Shown here: positions 25,515 through 32,860 of the stretch, piece by piece
How positions within the stretch are numbered: position 1 is the first letter of the stretch
Layout of the letters: each line of letters opens with the position of its first letter
DNA from: Mycobacterium xenopi
GTDB lineage: Bacteria > Actinomycetota > Actinomycetes > Mycobacteriales > Mycobacteriaceae
DNA: 64,000 nt
Reading direction: 5' to 3'
NCBI RefSeq assembly: GCF_009936235.1
Contig: NZ_AP022314.1
Span: 3,906,001 to 3,970,000 of the forward strand
The notes under the pieces: generated by a model
The model's database searches: none
What the model was told of the DNA's origin: nothing
What the model saw: the letters and a program-made list of their open reading frames with translations, nothing else
Program-made: the position numbers and the translations under genes

Positions 25515-26042
25515 ATGGCCGACGACAGGCTCAACGGCATCCCCCGCGTGGACCCGCGCGCCCGCCCTGCCGCCTGGAAACGCGCGTTGCTTTCGCTGGT
25601 AGCCACCAAGCCGGGCGCGGCGATACACCGCGCGGTTGCTGCCCCACTCGACGCACCGCTCATGCGGGCGACCCGCGGTCGCGTGAATCTTGCGGCCAGT
25701 GCGCTCCCCGTAGTCATCTTGACGTCGACAGGCGCACGCAGCGGCCAGCCGCGCAAGACCCCCCTGGCATATTTCACCGACCGGGACGCCGTGATCCTGA
25801 CGGCTTCCAATTATGGCGGTGCCCGCCATCCGGGTTGGTACCACAACCTGCTCGCCAATCCCGAGTGCCAACTGCATATCGGCGACCGCGGCGAACGCTT
25901 CGTCGCACACGAGGTTACGGGCGCCGAGCGGGACCGGCTGTTCGCACTGGCCGTCGACTTTTACCCCGGCTATGCCGACTACGCCGAACGGACTGACGGC
26001 GTGCGGACGATCCGGGTGATGCGTTTGACGCCCGCAGACTAA
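25515..26042 (+). CDS. Ddn-like F420-dependent nitroreductase family protein
   Basis: 175-aa split beta-barrel protein of the deazaflavin (F420)-dependent nitroreductase/quinone reductase family. Recognisable parts are VVILTSTGARSGQPRKTPL, TASNYGGARHPGWYHNLLAN and a C-terminal FYPGYADYAERTD with an Arg-rich strand (VRTIRVMRL). Such enzymes reduce quinones with F420H2. ATG 25515 is the first in-frame start. Confidence 0.88.
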   Translation: MADDRLNGIPRVDPRARPAAWKRALLSLVATKPGAAIHRAVAAPLDAPLMRATRGRVNLAASALPVVILTSTGARSGQPRKTPLAYFTDRDAVILTASNYGGARHPGWYHNLLANPECQLHIGDRGERFVAHEVTGAERDRLFALAVDFYPGYADYAERTDGVRTIRVMRLTPAD

Positions 26043-26083
26043 AGGCTCGCAGTCACGCTCACCGGCGCTGGAACCGCAACAGG

Positions 26084-26485
26084 TCAGTGCCCATCCGGTC
26101 CACCCGGTCCACCCGGTCCACTATGTCCGCCGGGCCCGCCACCTGGCTGCCAGGGGCCAGGGCCAGGACCGCCGTTGGGCTGCCCACCGGGCACCCAGGG
26201 GCCGGGCCCGGGACCGCCGTTGGGCTGCCAGTTGTCCGGATGCCACGGGCCTTGCCCGTGCCAATGGGCCGCGTCGTGCGGGTCGCCGTCGTAATACCAG
26301 TCGTCGTGGCAGCGGCCCCAGTCCCAGTTGTCACCCCAGCCGGGATCCCAGTATTGACCCGGGCACCAGTGATAATTCGGGAACGGTCCAGGTTGGGCAT
26401 CCGCGACAGCAGCCAGCCCGAAACCGGCAAGGCCCAGGCCGGCAATCAGCGCCACTGCTGACGCGATACATGTCGAATTTTTCAT
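26084..26485 (-). CDS. Small secreted Trp/Asp/His-rich protein (copy 2)
   Basis: 133-aa exported protein with a signal peptide (IASAVALIAGLGLAGFGLAA) ending near ADA. The mature domain YHWCPGQYWDPGWGDNWDW plus GRCHDDWYYDGDPHDAAHWH is near-identical to that of 25089-25382. The Pro-Gly-rich tail contains repeats of NGGPGPGPW. ATG 26485 has GAGG upstream. The long Gly-Pro tail is specific to this copy. Confidence 0.72.
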   Translation of the reverse strand: MKNSTCIASAVALIAGLGLAGFGLAAVADAQPGPFPNYHWCPGQYWDPGWGDNWDWGRCHDDWYYDGDPHDAAHWHGQGPWHPDNWQPNGGPGPGPWVPGGQPNGGPGPGPWQPGGGPGGHSGPGGPGGPDGH

Positions 26486-26538
26486 ATGAGACCTCTTCCC
26501 CGAAAAAGCTCGATGGAAAACCTGCGAAGTCCGCGACG

Positions 26539-27006
26539 ATGCGAGGAGAAACAGTGCAATCCGACGGTCCTCATTCCGACCCACTGCCGAACGAGTCCAC
26601 GGTTCGCCGCCGTGTTCGCCACGTCGAGGCGTCGCAACTCGACGACTACACGGCGCAAAGCCAAGGGCCTGCACCGCTTTGCTGCCATTCGTGGGCGCGC
26701 AATCAGATCCGAGAACTTGTCGATGGGCGAGACGCACGTCGGACCGCTGACTGTTTCGGCAAACCACCCACCACGGCGAATCTGAAACAGCGATCTTCGT
26801 GCGCAGCGGCCGCCCGGACTTCGTCTTCCGCGACGGCAAGCAAGAGGTCCAGATCTCGGCCAGTCCGGGCGACTACGCATTCATCCCGCCGTATTTGCCG
26901 CACCGCGAGAAGAATCCGAGCCCCGGCCGAGCCGGCAGTGGTCGTCATCACCCGCAGCATGCAGGCGGCCGTCGTCGTCAATCTGCCGGCTCTCTATCCG
27001 CTGTAG
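26539..27006 (+). pseudogene. Decayed cupin-domain protein
   Basis: Fragments of one cupin protein are spread over three frames. They are an N-terminal VRHVEASQLDDYTAQSQG, then LSMGETHVGPLTVSA in a second frame. ETAIFVRSGRPDFVFRDGKQ with ASPGDYAFIPPYLPHREKN follows in a third frame, and AVVVITRSMQAAVVVNLP ends in the first. The metal-binding beta-barrel motif (GDYAFIPPYLPHR) is recognisable, but at least three frame changes and an internal TGA abolish it. ATG 26539 is the likely ancestral start. Confidence 0.65.
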
Positions 27007-27042
27007 GCCTGGCCCGCCGGCGCGGTGCGCTACCGTCAACGC

Positions 27043-27885
27043 GTGGCCCGTGTCCGCAAACTGTTTGCCGCCCTCACCCGTCGTGGTCCGCACCGTGTTT
27101 TGCGGGGGGATCTCGCGTTTGCCGGTTTGCCCGGGGAGGTGTACACCCCCGAGTCGGGGCTCAACCTGCCGGGGATCGCCTTCGGCCACGACTGGCTGAC
27201 CGGTGTCCAGCACTACCGCGGCCTGCTGGAGCACCTGGCCTCGTGGGGCATCGTCGCGGCGGCTCCGGATACCGAGCGAGGACTGGCTCCGTCGGTGCTG
27301 AACCTCGCCTTCGATTTGGGCACCGCACTCGACATCGTCGCCGGCGTACGGCTCGGGCCCGGTAAGATTAGCGTGCATCCCACCAAGCTCGGACTGGCCG
27401 GCCACGGCTTCGGCGGCGCCGCGGCGGTGTTCGCCGCAGCGGGCATGCCGGACACGCCCAAGGCGGTGGCGGCGATCTTCCCCACCGTCACCAAGCCGCC
27501 GGCAGAGCAGCCGGCGGCGACGCTGAAGGTCCCAGGTGTTGTTTTCAGTGCGCCCGGCGACGCAAAGACTCTGCAGTCCAACGCTATTCAGCTCGCCCAA
27601 GCCTGGGAAGGCGCCACACTGCGGGTGGTCAGCAAGGCCAAGGCACGCGGACTGGTCGAGGGCCGCCGCCTGGCGACGGCATTGGGCCTCGGCGGTCCAC
27701 ATCGCAAGACACAGAAGGCAGTTCGGGGGCTGCTGACCGGCTATCTGCTGCACGCACTTGGCGGTGACAAAAAGTACCGCGACTTCACCGATCCCGAGGT
27801 GCATCTGCCCCGCACCGACGCCGCCCCAGAAGAGCTGGCGTCGGCGAGCCCGGAAGAGAAAATCGTCGCATTGCTGAAGGGCTGA
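27043..27885 (+). CDS. Alpha/beta-hydrolase-fold protein of the Rv3438 family
   Basis: 280 aa, the same length as I recall for M. tuberculosis Rv3438, which occupies the same position downstream of glmS. GTG 27043 gives this length. The fold has a dienelactone-hydrolase-like layout (GIAFGHDWLTGVQHYRGLLE), but the nucleophile elbow reads LAGHGFGGAAAV. Gly stands where Ser or Cys is expected, so it may be non-catalytic. No signal peptide. Function unknown. Confidence 0.82.
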   Translation: MARVRKLFAALTRRGPHRVLRGDLAFAGLPGEVYTPESGLNLPGIAFGHDWLTGVQHYRGLLEHLASWGIVAAAPDTERGLAPSVLNLAFDLGTALDIVAGVRLGPGKISVHPTKLGLAGHGFGGAAAVFAAAGMPDTPKAVAAIFPTVTKPPAEQPAATLKVPGVVFSAPGDAKTLQSNAIQLAQAWEGATLRVVSKAKARGLVEGRRLATALGLGGPHRKTQKAVRGLLTGYLLHALGGDKKYRDFTDPEVHLPRTDAAPEELASASPEEKIVALLKG

Positions 27886-27894
27886 ATAAACCAA

Positions 27895-27906
27895 CCAACC
27901 GGTTGG
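27895..27906. promoter_or_regulatory. 12-bp palindrome before the LLM oxidoreductase gene
   Basis: CCAACCGGTTGG is a perfect palindrome 16 bases before ATG 27923 and just after the upstream stop codon. TetR-family repressors often bind such sites in mycobacteria. No regulator gene is adjacent, so the assignment is tentative. Confidence 0.45.
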
Positions 27907-27922
27907 CTGCTATAACGTCTTG

Positions 27923-28963
27923 ATGCGCGTTGGGACAACTCTGAGCTACTCCGGCGGGTTCAAGGAAGCGGCCGAGCATGTCGTCGAGCTGGAAAAGGTG
28001 GGCGTCGACATGGCACTGGTCGCCGAGGCGTACTCGTACGATGCCGTCAGCCAGCTCGGCTATCTGGCGGCCAAGACCAGCACCATCACGCTCGGCACGG
28101 GGATCCTGCCGATCTATACCCGCACCCCGACGCTGCTGGCGATGACCGCCGCCGGCCTGGACTACGTCTCCGACGGGCGGTTCCATTTGGGTCTCGGCAC
28201 CTCCGGACCGCAAGTGATCGAGGGTTTTCACGGCGTCGAATTCGACGCGCCGCTGGGCCGCACCCGCGAGGTCGTAGACATCTGTCGGCGCGTGTGGCGG
28301 CGGGAACGACTCGACTACGCCGGCAAGTACTACCAGGTTCCGTTGCCGGCAAATCGCGGAACTGGACTGGGCAAGTCGCTACATCTAATTAATCATCCTG
28401 TCCGCGAACGGATTCCGATATCGATCGCGGCGCTTGGACCCAAGAACGTCGAACTGACCGCTGAAATCGCCGAGGGCTGGCAGCCCGTGTTCTTCTACCC
28501 GGAGAAGGCCGAGTCGGTGTGGGGTGCTGCGCTGAAAGCCGGTTTCGCCAAGCGTGATCCGCAGTTGGGGCCGCTCGACGTCATGGTGGGTGCGTCACTT
28601 GCCATCGGCGACGACGTCGACGAGCGGCTGGCCTGGGCAAAACCGCAGCTGGCGCTCTATATCGGCGGCATGGGCGCCAGGAGCCGCAACTTCTACCACA
28701 ATCTGGCCACCCGCTATGGGTTCGGCGAGGTTGCGGACCGGATTCAAGACTTGTACCTGTCCGGCCGCAAGGACGAGGCGATCGCCACTGTGCCGGACGA
28801 ATTGGTGCGCAGCATTTCACTGGTGGGTCCGCGCGGATTCGTCGCGGAACGCGTAGCCGCCTTCGCGGAAGCCGGTGTGACGACGCTGTTGGTGGCCCCC
28901 TTGGCGGCCGACCGCGCCGAATCCGTGCGCTACGTCGAATCTCTGCTAAAACTGCTGGCGTGA
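27923..28963 (+). CDS. LLM-class F420-dependent oxidoreductase
   Basis: 346-aa TIM-barrel protein of the luciferase-like/F420 group. Family elements include VELEKVGVDMALVAEAYSYD, TITLGTGILPIYTRTP, DGRFHLGLGTSGPQVIEGFHG and IPISIAALGPKNVELTAE. These indicate F420 binding; the substrate is unknown. ATG 27923 is preferred over the preceding TTG. Its stop overlaps GTG 28960 of an amine oxidase gene, so the two were an operon before the latter was disrupted. Confidence 0.9.
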   Translation: MRVGTTLSYSGGFKEAAEHVVELEKVGVDMALVAEAYSYDAVSQLGYLAAKTSTITLGTGILPIYTRTPTLLAMTAAGLDYVSDGRFHLGLGTSGPQVIEGFHGVEFDAPLGRTREVVDICRRVWRRERLDYAGKYYQVPLPANRGTGLGKSLHLINHPVRERIPISIAALGPKNVELTAEIAEGWQPVFFYPEKAESVWGAALKAGFAKRDPQLGPLDVMVGASLAIGDDVDERLAWAKPQLALYIGGMGARSRNFYHNLATRYGFGEVADRIQDLYLSGRKDEAIATVPDELVRSISLVGPRGFVAERVAAFAEAGVTTLLVAPLAADRAESVRYVESLLKLLA

Positions 28964-30157
28964 CGCACGACGTTGAGGTCGCTGTCGTCGGTGGGGGGCT
29001 CTCGGGACTGACGACGGCCTACCGGCTGGCCCGACACGGCATCGACCGAGTCGTAATTCTCGAGGCTAAGCACCGAGTCGGTGGCCGCACACTGACCACC
29101 GCCGTCAACGGCACCGCTGTCGACGCTGGTGCGACGATCGTTTCGCCCGCGCAGCAAGAGGTCGTGGCACTGGCGAATGAACTTGGCATTGGGATGTTTC
29201 CGTCTTATCGCGGCTCTTATGTCTATCTGCTCAACGGGGAGCGACGCACCATGCGCGGGCTGCCGCGATGGGCCGCGTCACCATGGCTCAGCCGGTCAGG
29301 ACTTCGATTGTTGTCGGCTGCGGCGACACTCCCGCTCCGACGGACCGCGCCGCTGCGACAAGTTTTGCGCTCGAGAGCCCGACTGGAGGATCTTCGCAAA
29401 ACCGTTCCGCTGCATGAACCGTGGCGCGCACCGGATGCCGACAGCCTGGATTCGCAATCGTTACGGCATTGGATTGACAGGAACACTTCGCCCGGCCAAG
29501 GCAGGCAATTGCTCGAGTACCTTCTCGCCAGCTACTTCGCGCCCACAGCGGAATCCATATCGCTGCTCTACGCGCTGCATGTGCTCAACACGTGGGGCGG
29601 TCTTGCAGGGCTATTCGCAGCGCAATCCAGCACGTTGCGGTTCGAGGGTGGCGCACAATCGCTTTCACTGGCCATGGCGGAATATCTCGGCAAGCGTGTG
29701 CGATTGGGTTCAGCGGTGCGTCGCATCGCGAAAGTTGGCATGGGCTACTCGGTCATGACGCAACGAGACGAATTCCGGGCGAGGCATGTCGTGGTGGCTG
29801 TACCGCCGAAGAACACCATCGAGTTTCAGCCGGAATTGCCAGCCTCCCCGAAAGACCCTGGTCAACGGCTGGCAGTCGGTGTCTGCGGTGAAAATCAACG
29901 TCGTTTACCCAGAACCATTCTGGCGACGCAACAAGCTCACCGGGGCCGTTTCGGACCTCCGCGCCGCGCCGGCTGTGATCGACACGTCTCCCGTCCAAGG
30001 AAAGGGCGTCTTGTCGAGTTACGTGGTGGTGGCACCGCCCGACACGGCCCTCGGAAACGAGCCGAGCTACTACGTCGACCCGGCCAAACGCCAGCAAGCG
30101 GTGCTCAACGCGCTGGAGCAGCAGTTCGGGCCCCAAGCCCGCGACATCGAGGCATAC
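28960..30157 (+). pseudogene. Flavin amine oxidase, 5' part, interrupted
   Basis: FAD-dependent amine oxidase. The dinucleotide fold VAVVGGGLSGLTTAYRLA and the GG motif HRVGGRTLTT start at GTG 28960. The substrate domain continues to about 29850, where the frame shifts by one base. Coding then resumes as NGWQSVSAVKINVVYPEPFW and runs to RDIEAY, where a 2458-bp IS3-family element enters at the TAC codon (30155-30157). The missing C-terminus lies at 32616-32840. The gene therefore carries two lesions: an indel and an insertion. Confidence 0.9.
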
Positions 30158-30185
30158 TGAACCGTCCCGGGTTTCGTGCACACCT
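30158..30185 (+). repeat. Left terminal inverted repeat of the IS3-family element
   Basis: 28-bp terminal repeat. It differs from the right end only at positions 7, 18 and 19. It begins with TGA, which also creates the stop codon that ends the truncated amine oxidase frame. Confidence 0.9.
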
Positions 30186-30208
30186 TCTTTTGAGGGAAGG
30201 ATGGCACG

Positions 30209-30520
30209 ATGCCGAGCAAGTACGATGAGAACACCAAGGCCAAGGCGGTGCGGCTGGTCCGAGAGCATCGCGATGACTACGAGACCGAGTGGGCGGCGAT
30301 GCGCGCGATCTCGGCGCGGTTGGGGATGAGCGCGGAGACGCTGCGCAAATGGGTGCGCCAGGCCGAGGTGGACGACGGTGAGGCTGCGGGTGTGCCGACT
30401 GAGACCGCACGCGAGCTGCGGGAGCTGCGCCGCAAAACCAAGGAACTTGAGCAAACGATCGAAATACTAAAGGCCGCAACAACTTTCTTCGCGCGGGAGT
30501 GCGACCCGCTACACCGCTGA
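30209..30520 (+). CDS. IS3-family transposase OrfA (HTH subunit)
   Basis: 103-aa DNA-binding subunit: helix-turn-helix (ENTKAKAVRLVREHRDDY; ISARLGMSAETLRKWVRQAE) followed by a leucine-zipper-like helix (ARELRELRRKTKELEQTIE). AGGGAAGG precedes ATG 30209. It overlaps orfB by 22 bases in the -1 frame. IS3 elements normally produce an OrfAB fusion by programmed -1 frameshift; no canonical A6G slip site is seen in the overlap. Confidence 0.93.
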   Translation: MPSKYDENTKAKAVRLVREHRDDYETEWAAMRAISARLGMSAETLRKWVRQAEVDDGEAAGVPTETARELRELRRKTKELEQTIEILKAATTFFARECDPLHR

Positions 30521-31479
30521 TCTGCGAGTTCATCGACGAACACAAGGACCGGTTCGGGGTCGTACCGATGTGCCGCGCCCTGGGTGTCCAGGGCGTGGCG
30601 ATCGCCCCACGCACCTACTGGGCACACCGGTCGTCGGCGCCGTCAAAACGGGCCCTGTGGGACACCACGATCACCGAGATCCTCGCCGGCGTCTATGAGC
30701 CTGACGAGCACGGCAAACGCCCACCGGAGTGCCTGTACGGCAGCCTGAAGATGTGGGCGCACCTGCAGCGCCAGGGCATCCCGGTGGCGCGCTGCACGGT
30801 CGAACGGATCATGCGCAAGCACGGCTGGCGCGGGGCCACGCGCGCCCGGACGATACGCACTACCGAGCGCGATCCGGCCGCCGCGAGAGCGCCGGACCTG
30901 GTGCGGCGGCGCTTCCATGCATCGCGGCCCAACGAGCTGGACGTGGCGGACTTCACCTACGTGCCGCTCGATGGCGGCGGGTTCGGCTACACCGCATTCG
31001 TAATCGACGCCTATGCCGGGCTGATCGCGGGCTGGGAGTGCTCGTTGACGAAGAACACCGCCTTCGTCGAGCGGGCGATCCGCCAAGCCACGGCATACCG
31101 GGCGCGGCAGGGACATCCGCTCACCGGTGACACGATTCATCACAGCGATGCCGGATCACAATACACCGCAACACATTTCACTGAGACACTGATGCTGGCC
31201 GGACTCGTCCCGTCGATCGGGACTGTCGGGGACGCCCTCGATAACGCGTTGGCCGAAACCACGATCGGGCTCTACAAAACCGAGTGCGTGCGCGCGGGCT
31301 CCCCGTTCCGCACCGGACCGATCCGCACCCTCGCCGACCTGGAGAACATCACCTCGGCGTGGGTGCACTGGTATAACACCGCCAGGCTCATGCACCGCCT
31401 TGGCCGCCGCCCGCCAGCCGAAGCCGAGGCCGAGTACTACGCCCGGCTGCAAGCCGGCGACCCCATCAGCAGTCCGTAG
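30499..31479 (+). CDS. IS3-family transposase OrfB (DDE integrase domain)
   Basis: About 326 residues with the retroviral-type integrase core. Catalytic Asp residues lie in ELDVADFTYVPL and TIHHSDAGSQYTA, and Glu in DNALAETTIGLYKTE. The N-terminal part contains the HTH-21-like YGSLKMWAHLQRQGIPV. The frame is open through the orfA overlap and is probably translated as an OrfAB fusion. All catalytic residues are present, so the element may be mobile. Confidence 0.94.
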   Translation: MRPATPLICEFIDEHKDRFGVVPMCRALGVQGVAIAPRTYWAHRSSAPSKRALWDTTITEILAGVYEPDEHGKRPPECLYGSLKMWAHLQRQGIPVARCTVERIMRKHGWRGATRARTIRTTERDPAAARAPDLVRRRFHASRPNELDVADFTYVPLDGGGFGYTAFVIDAYAGLIAGWECSLTKNTAFVERAIRQATAYRARQGHPLTGDTIHHSDAGSQYTATHFTETLMLAGLVPSIGTVGDALDNALAETTIGLYKTECVRAGSPFRTGPIRTLADLENITSAWVHWYNTARLMHRLGRRPPAEAEAEYYARLQAGDPISSP

Positions 31480-31513
31480 GCTCGGGTCGCGACGGGGGTG
31501 TCACCCAACACCG

Positions 31514-32526
31514 ATGGCAGACTCGGGACTTGTGGCGGAGTTGTTGATCGCGGTCAACCCGGATGAAGACTCCAGGCTGCCGTTGTTGCTGAGGGTCCCG
31601 CTCGGTGGCGGTGACCTGCTGTTCCGCACGTCGGGAACCTGGCCGCGGGAAAAAGCTTTGTTCGCCTACCCGGTACCGCTGGACGAGTGGCCCGACGATC
31701 CGGTAATCGTCGAACGAGTGCGGTTGCGGTCGTGTCGTCGGCGCGGCGCAGCGATCGACGTGATCGCCGACCGGTCCCGGCACAACCGCTCCCAGCTCGT
31801 GTTCACCCAGGCTCGGGGCCGCGACGTGGTGTTTTGGCAGTCGCCGCGCACCCGCAAACAGGCACGCCCGAACGTGCGCACCCCGACCGCCCGCGCGCAC
31901 GGCATCGAGGAGCTGCAGATCGTGGTCGACAGCCACGAGCAGTACGCCTACCGGTTCGCAACCCAGCAGGTCACCACGGTCAAGCGGGCGCTGCCGTGCG
32001 GGGACTACGGAATCGTCGTTGATGGTCAGCTTGTCGCCAGCGTGGAACGCAAGTCACTGGTCGATCTGGTAGCCAGCCTCACCGGCGGCAAGCTGCGCTA
32101 CCAGGTCGGCGACCTAGCCGCGCTCCCGCGCGCGGCGGTGGTCATCGAGGATCGCTACTCGCAGCTGTTCAAGCTTGACCGCATCCGGCCCGCGGTGGTC
32201 GCCGACGGGCTCGCCGAGTTGCAGATCCGCTGGCCGAACGTGCCCGTCGTGTTCTGCGAGACCCGCCAGCTCGCCGAGGAATACACCTACCGGTTCCTCG
32301 CCGCCGCCAACGCCTGGGCGACCACCGAACACGCTGCCATGCAACGTATCTCACCGATCAGAGTCGACATCGCCCACCTCGACCAGGCACCCGCAGCGCC
32401 GACGCCATCCACCGCCGAAGTCCGCGCCTGGGCTCGCGGCACCGGCTTACCGGTACCCGACCGCGGCGGCTCCGCCCCGAGATCTGGACTGCTTGGTACG
32501 ACACCAACTCGTCGAACCGAACCTAG
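31514..32526 (+). pseudogene. ERCC4/XPF-type nuclease with C-terminal Lsr2-like tail (one frameshift), IS3 cargo
   Basis: ATG 31514 opens a frame with an N-terminal domain (LLIAVNPDEDSRLPLLLRVP) and an XPF-type nuclease domain at about 135-285. GDY at 163-165 and ERK with Asp at 178-184 (ASVERKSLVDL) are the catalytic motif of ERCC4 nucleases. A C-terminal segment begins VRAWARGTGLPVPDRG. A one-base deletion near 32460 breaks it; the next frame gives RLRPEIWTAWYDTN and a stop at 32524-32526, the Lsr2-type DNA-binding tail (about 337 aa in total). If the shift is real, translation runs to 32623 with an altered tail but an intact nuclease domain. It lies wholly within the IS3-family terminal repeats. 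Confidence 0.8.
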
Positions 32527-32587
32527 CGTCTACGGCCGCGTACTACGCTCACCACCAGATCAGGAAGCACACCGGTCACACGAAACG

Positions 32588-32615
32588 AGGTGTGCATCAA
32601 ACCCGGGATGGTTCA
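32588..32615 (-). repeat. Right terminal inverted repeat of the IS3-family element
   Basis: 28-bp terminal repeat in inverted orientation, followed by the duplicated target TAC (32616-32618). It lies about 60 bases beyond the nuclease gene, which places that gene inside the element. Confidence 0.9.
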
Positions 32616-32840
32616 TACCATGATACCAATTGGGCTGACGAACCTTTCCAGAACGGCTGTGAGGGTGGGCTTGCGCCTGGTGTTTTGACAAGTGCGCGAA
32701 CGACTATGGCAACGGCCGTAGGTGGAATCCACTGGGCTGGTGTGGAAACCGCGCATCGCTGGGCCGGGTGGATGAACGGCGCGGTGGAAGCCGGTGAGCG
32801 CGCTGCCGCCGAGATATTGACTGCGACGAGATCCGGTTGA
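32616..32840 (+). pseudogene. Flavin amine oxidase, 3' part
   Basis: Directly after the transposon the frame continues YHDTNWADEPFQNGCEGG, then GVLTSARTTMATAVGG and IHWAGVETAHRWAGWMNG, ending EILTATRSG at TGA 32838-32840. This is the classical C-terminal FAD-binding segment of amine oxidases. Joined to 28960-30157 it restores the codon split by the TAC duplication. It has no start of its own. Confidence 0.9.
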
Positions 32841-32860
32841 GCCGCGCGCTCGTGCTATCG

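Larger units (their letters stand above)
30158..32615 (+). mobile_element. IS3-family element carrying an ERCC4-type nuclease gene
   Basis: 2458-bp element. Its left end (from TGAACCGTCCCGGGTTT, 30158) and the complement of its right end (ending at 32615) match at 25 of 28 positions. It is flanked by the direct repeat TAC (30155-30157 and 32616-32618), the 3-bp duplication typical of IS3. Deleting the element and one TAC rejoins the amine oxidase frame exactly, which fixes both ends. It encodes orfA, orfB and, unusually, a third gene with an XPF/ERCC4 nuclease domain. Typical IS3 members are about half this length. Confidence 0.92.

Noticed and set aside
31515..31535. Right end of the IS3 element just after orfB (CAGACTCGGGACTTG)
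   Set aside because: Matches the left end only weakly around GTCCCG and gives no target duplication. The end at 32615 matches 25 of 28 bases, has the TAC duplication and restores the split gene.
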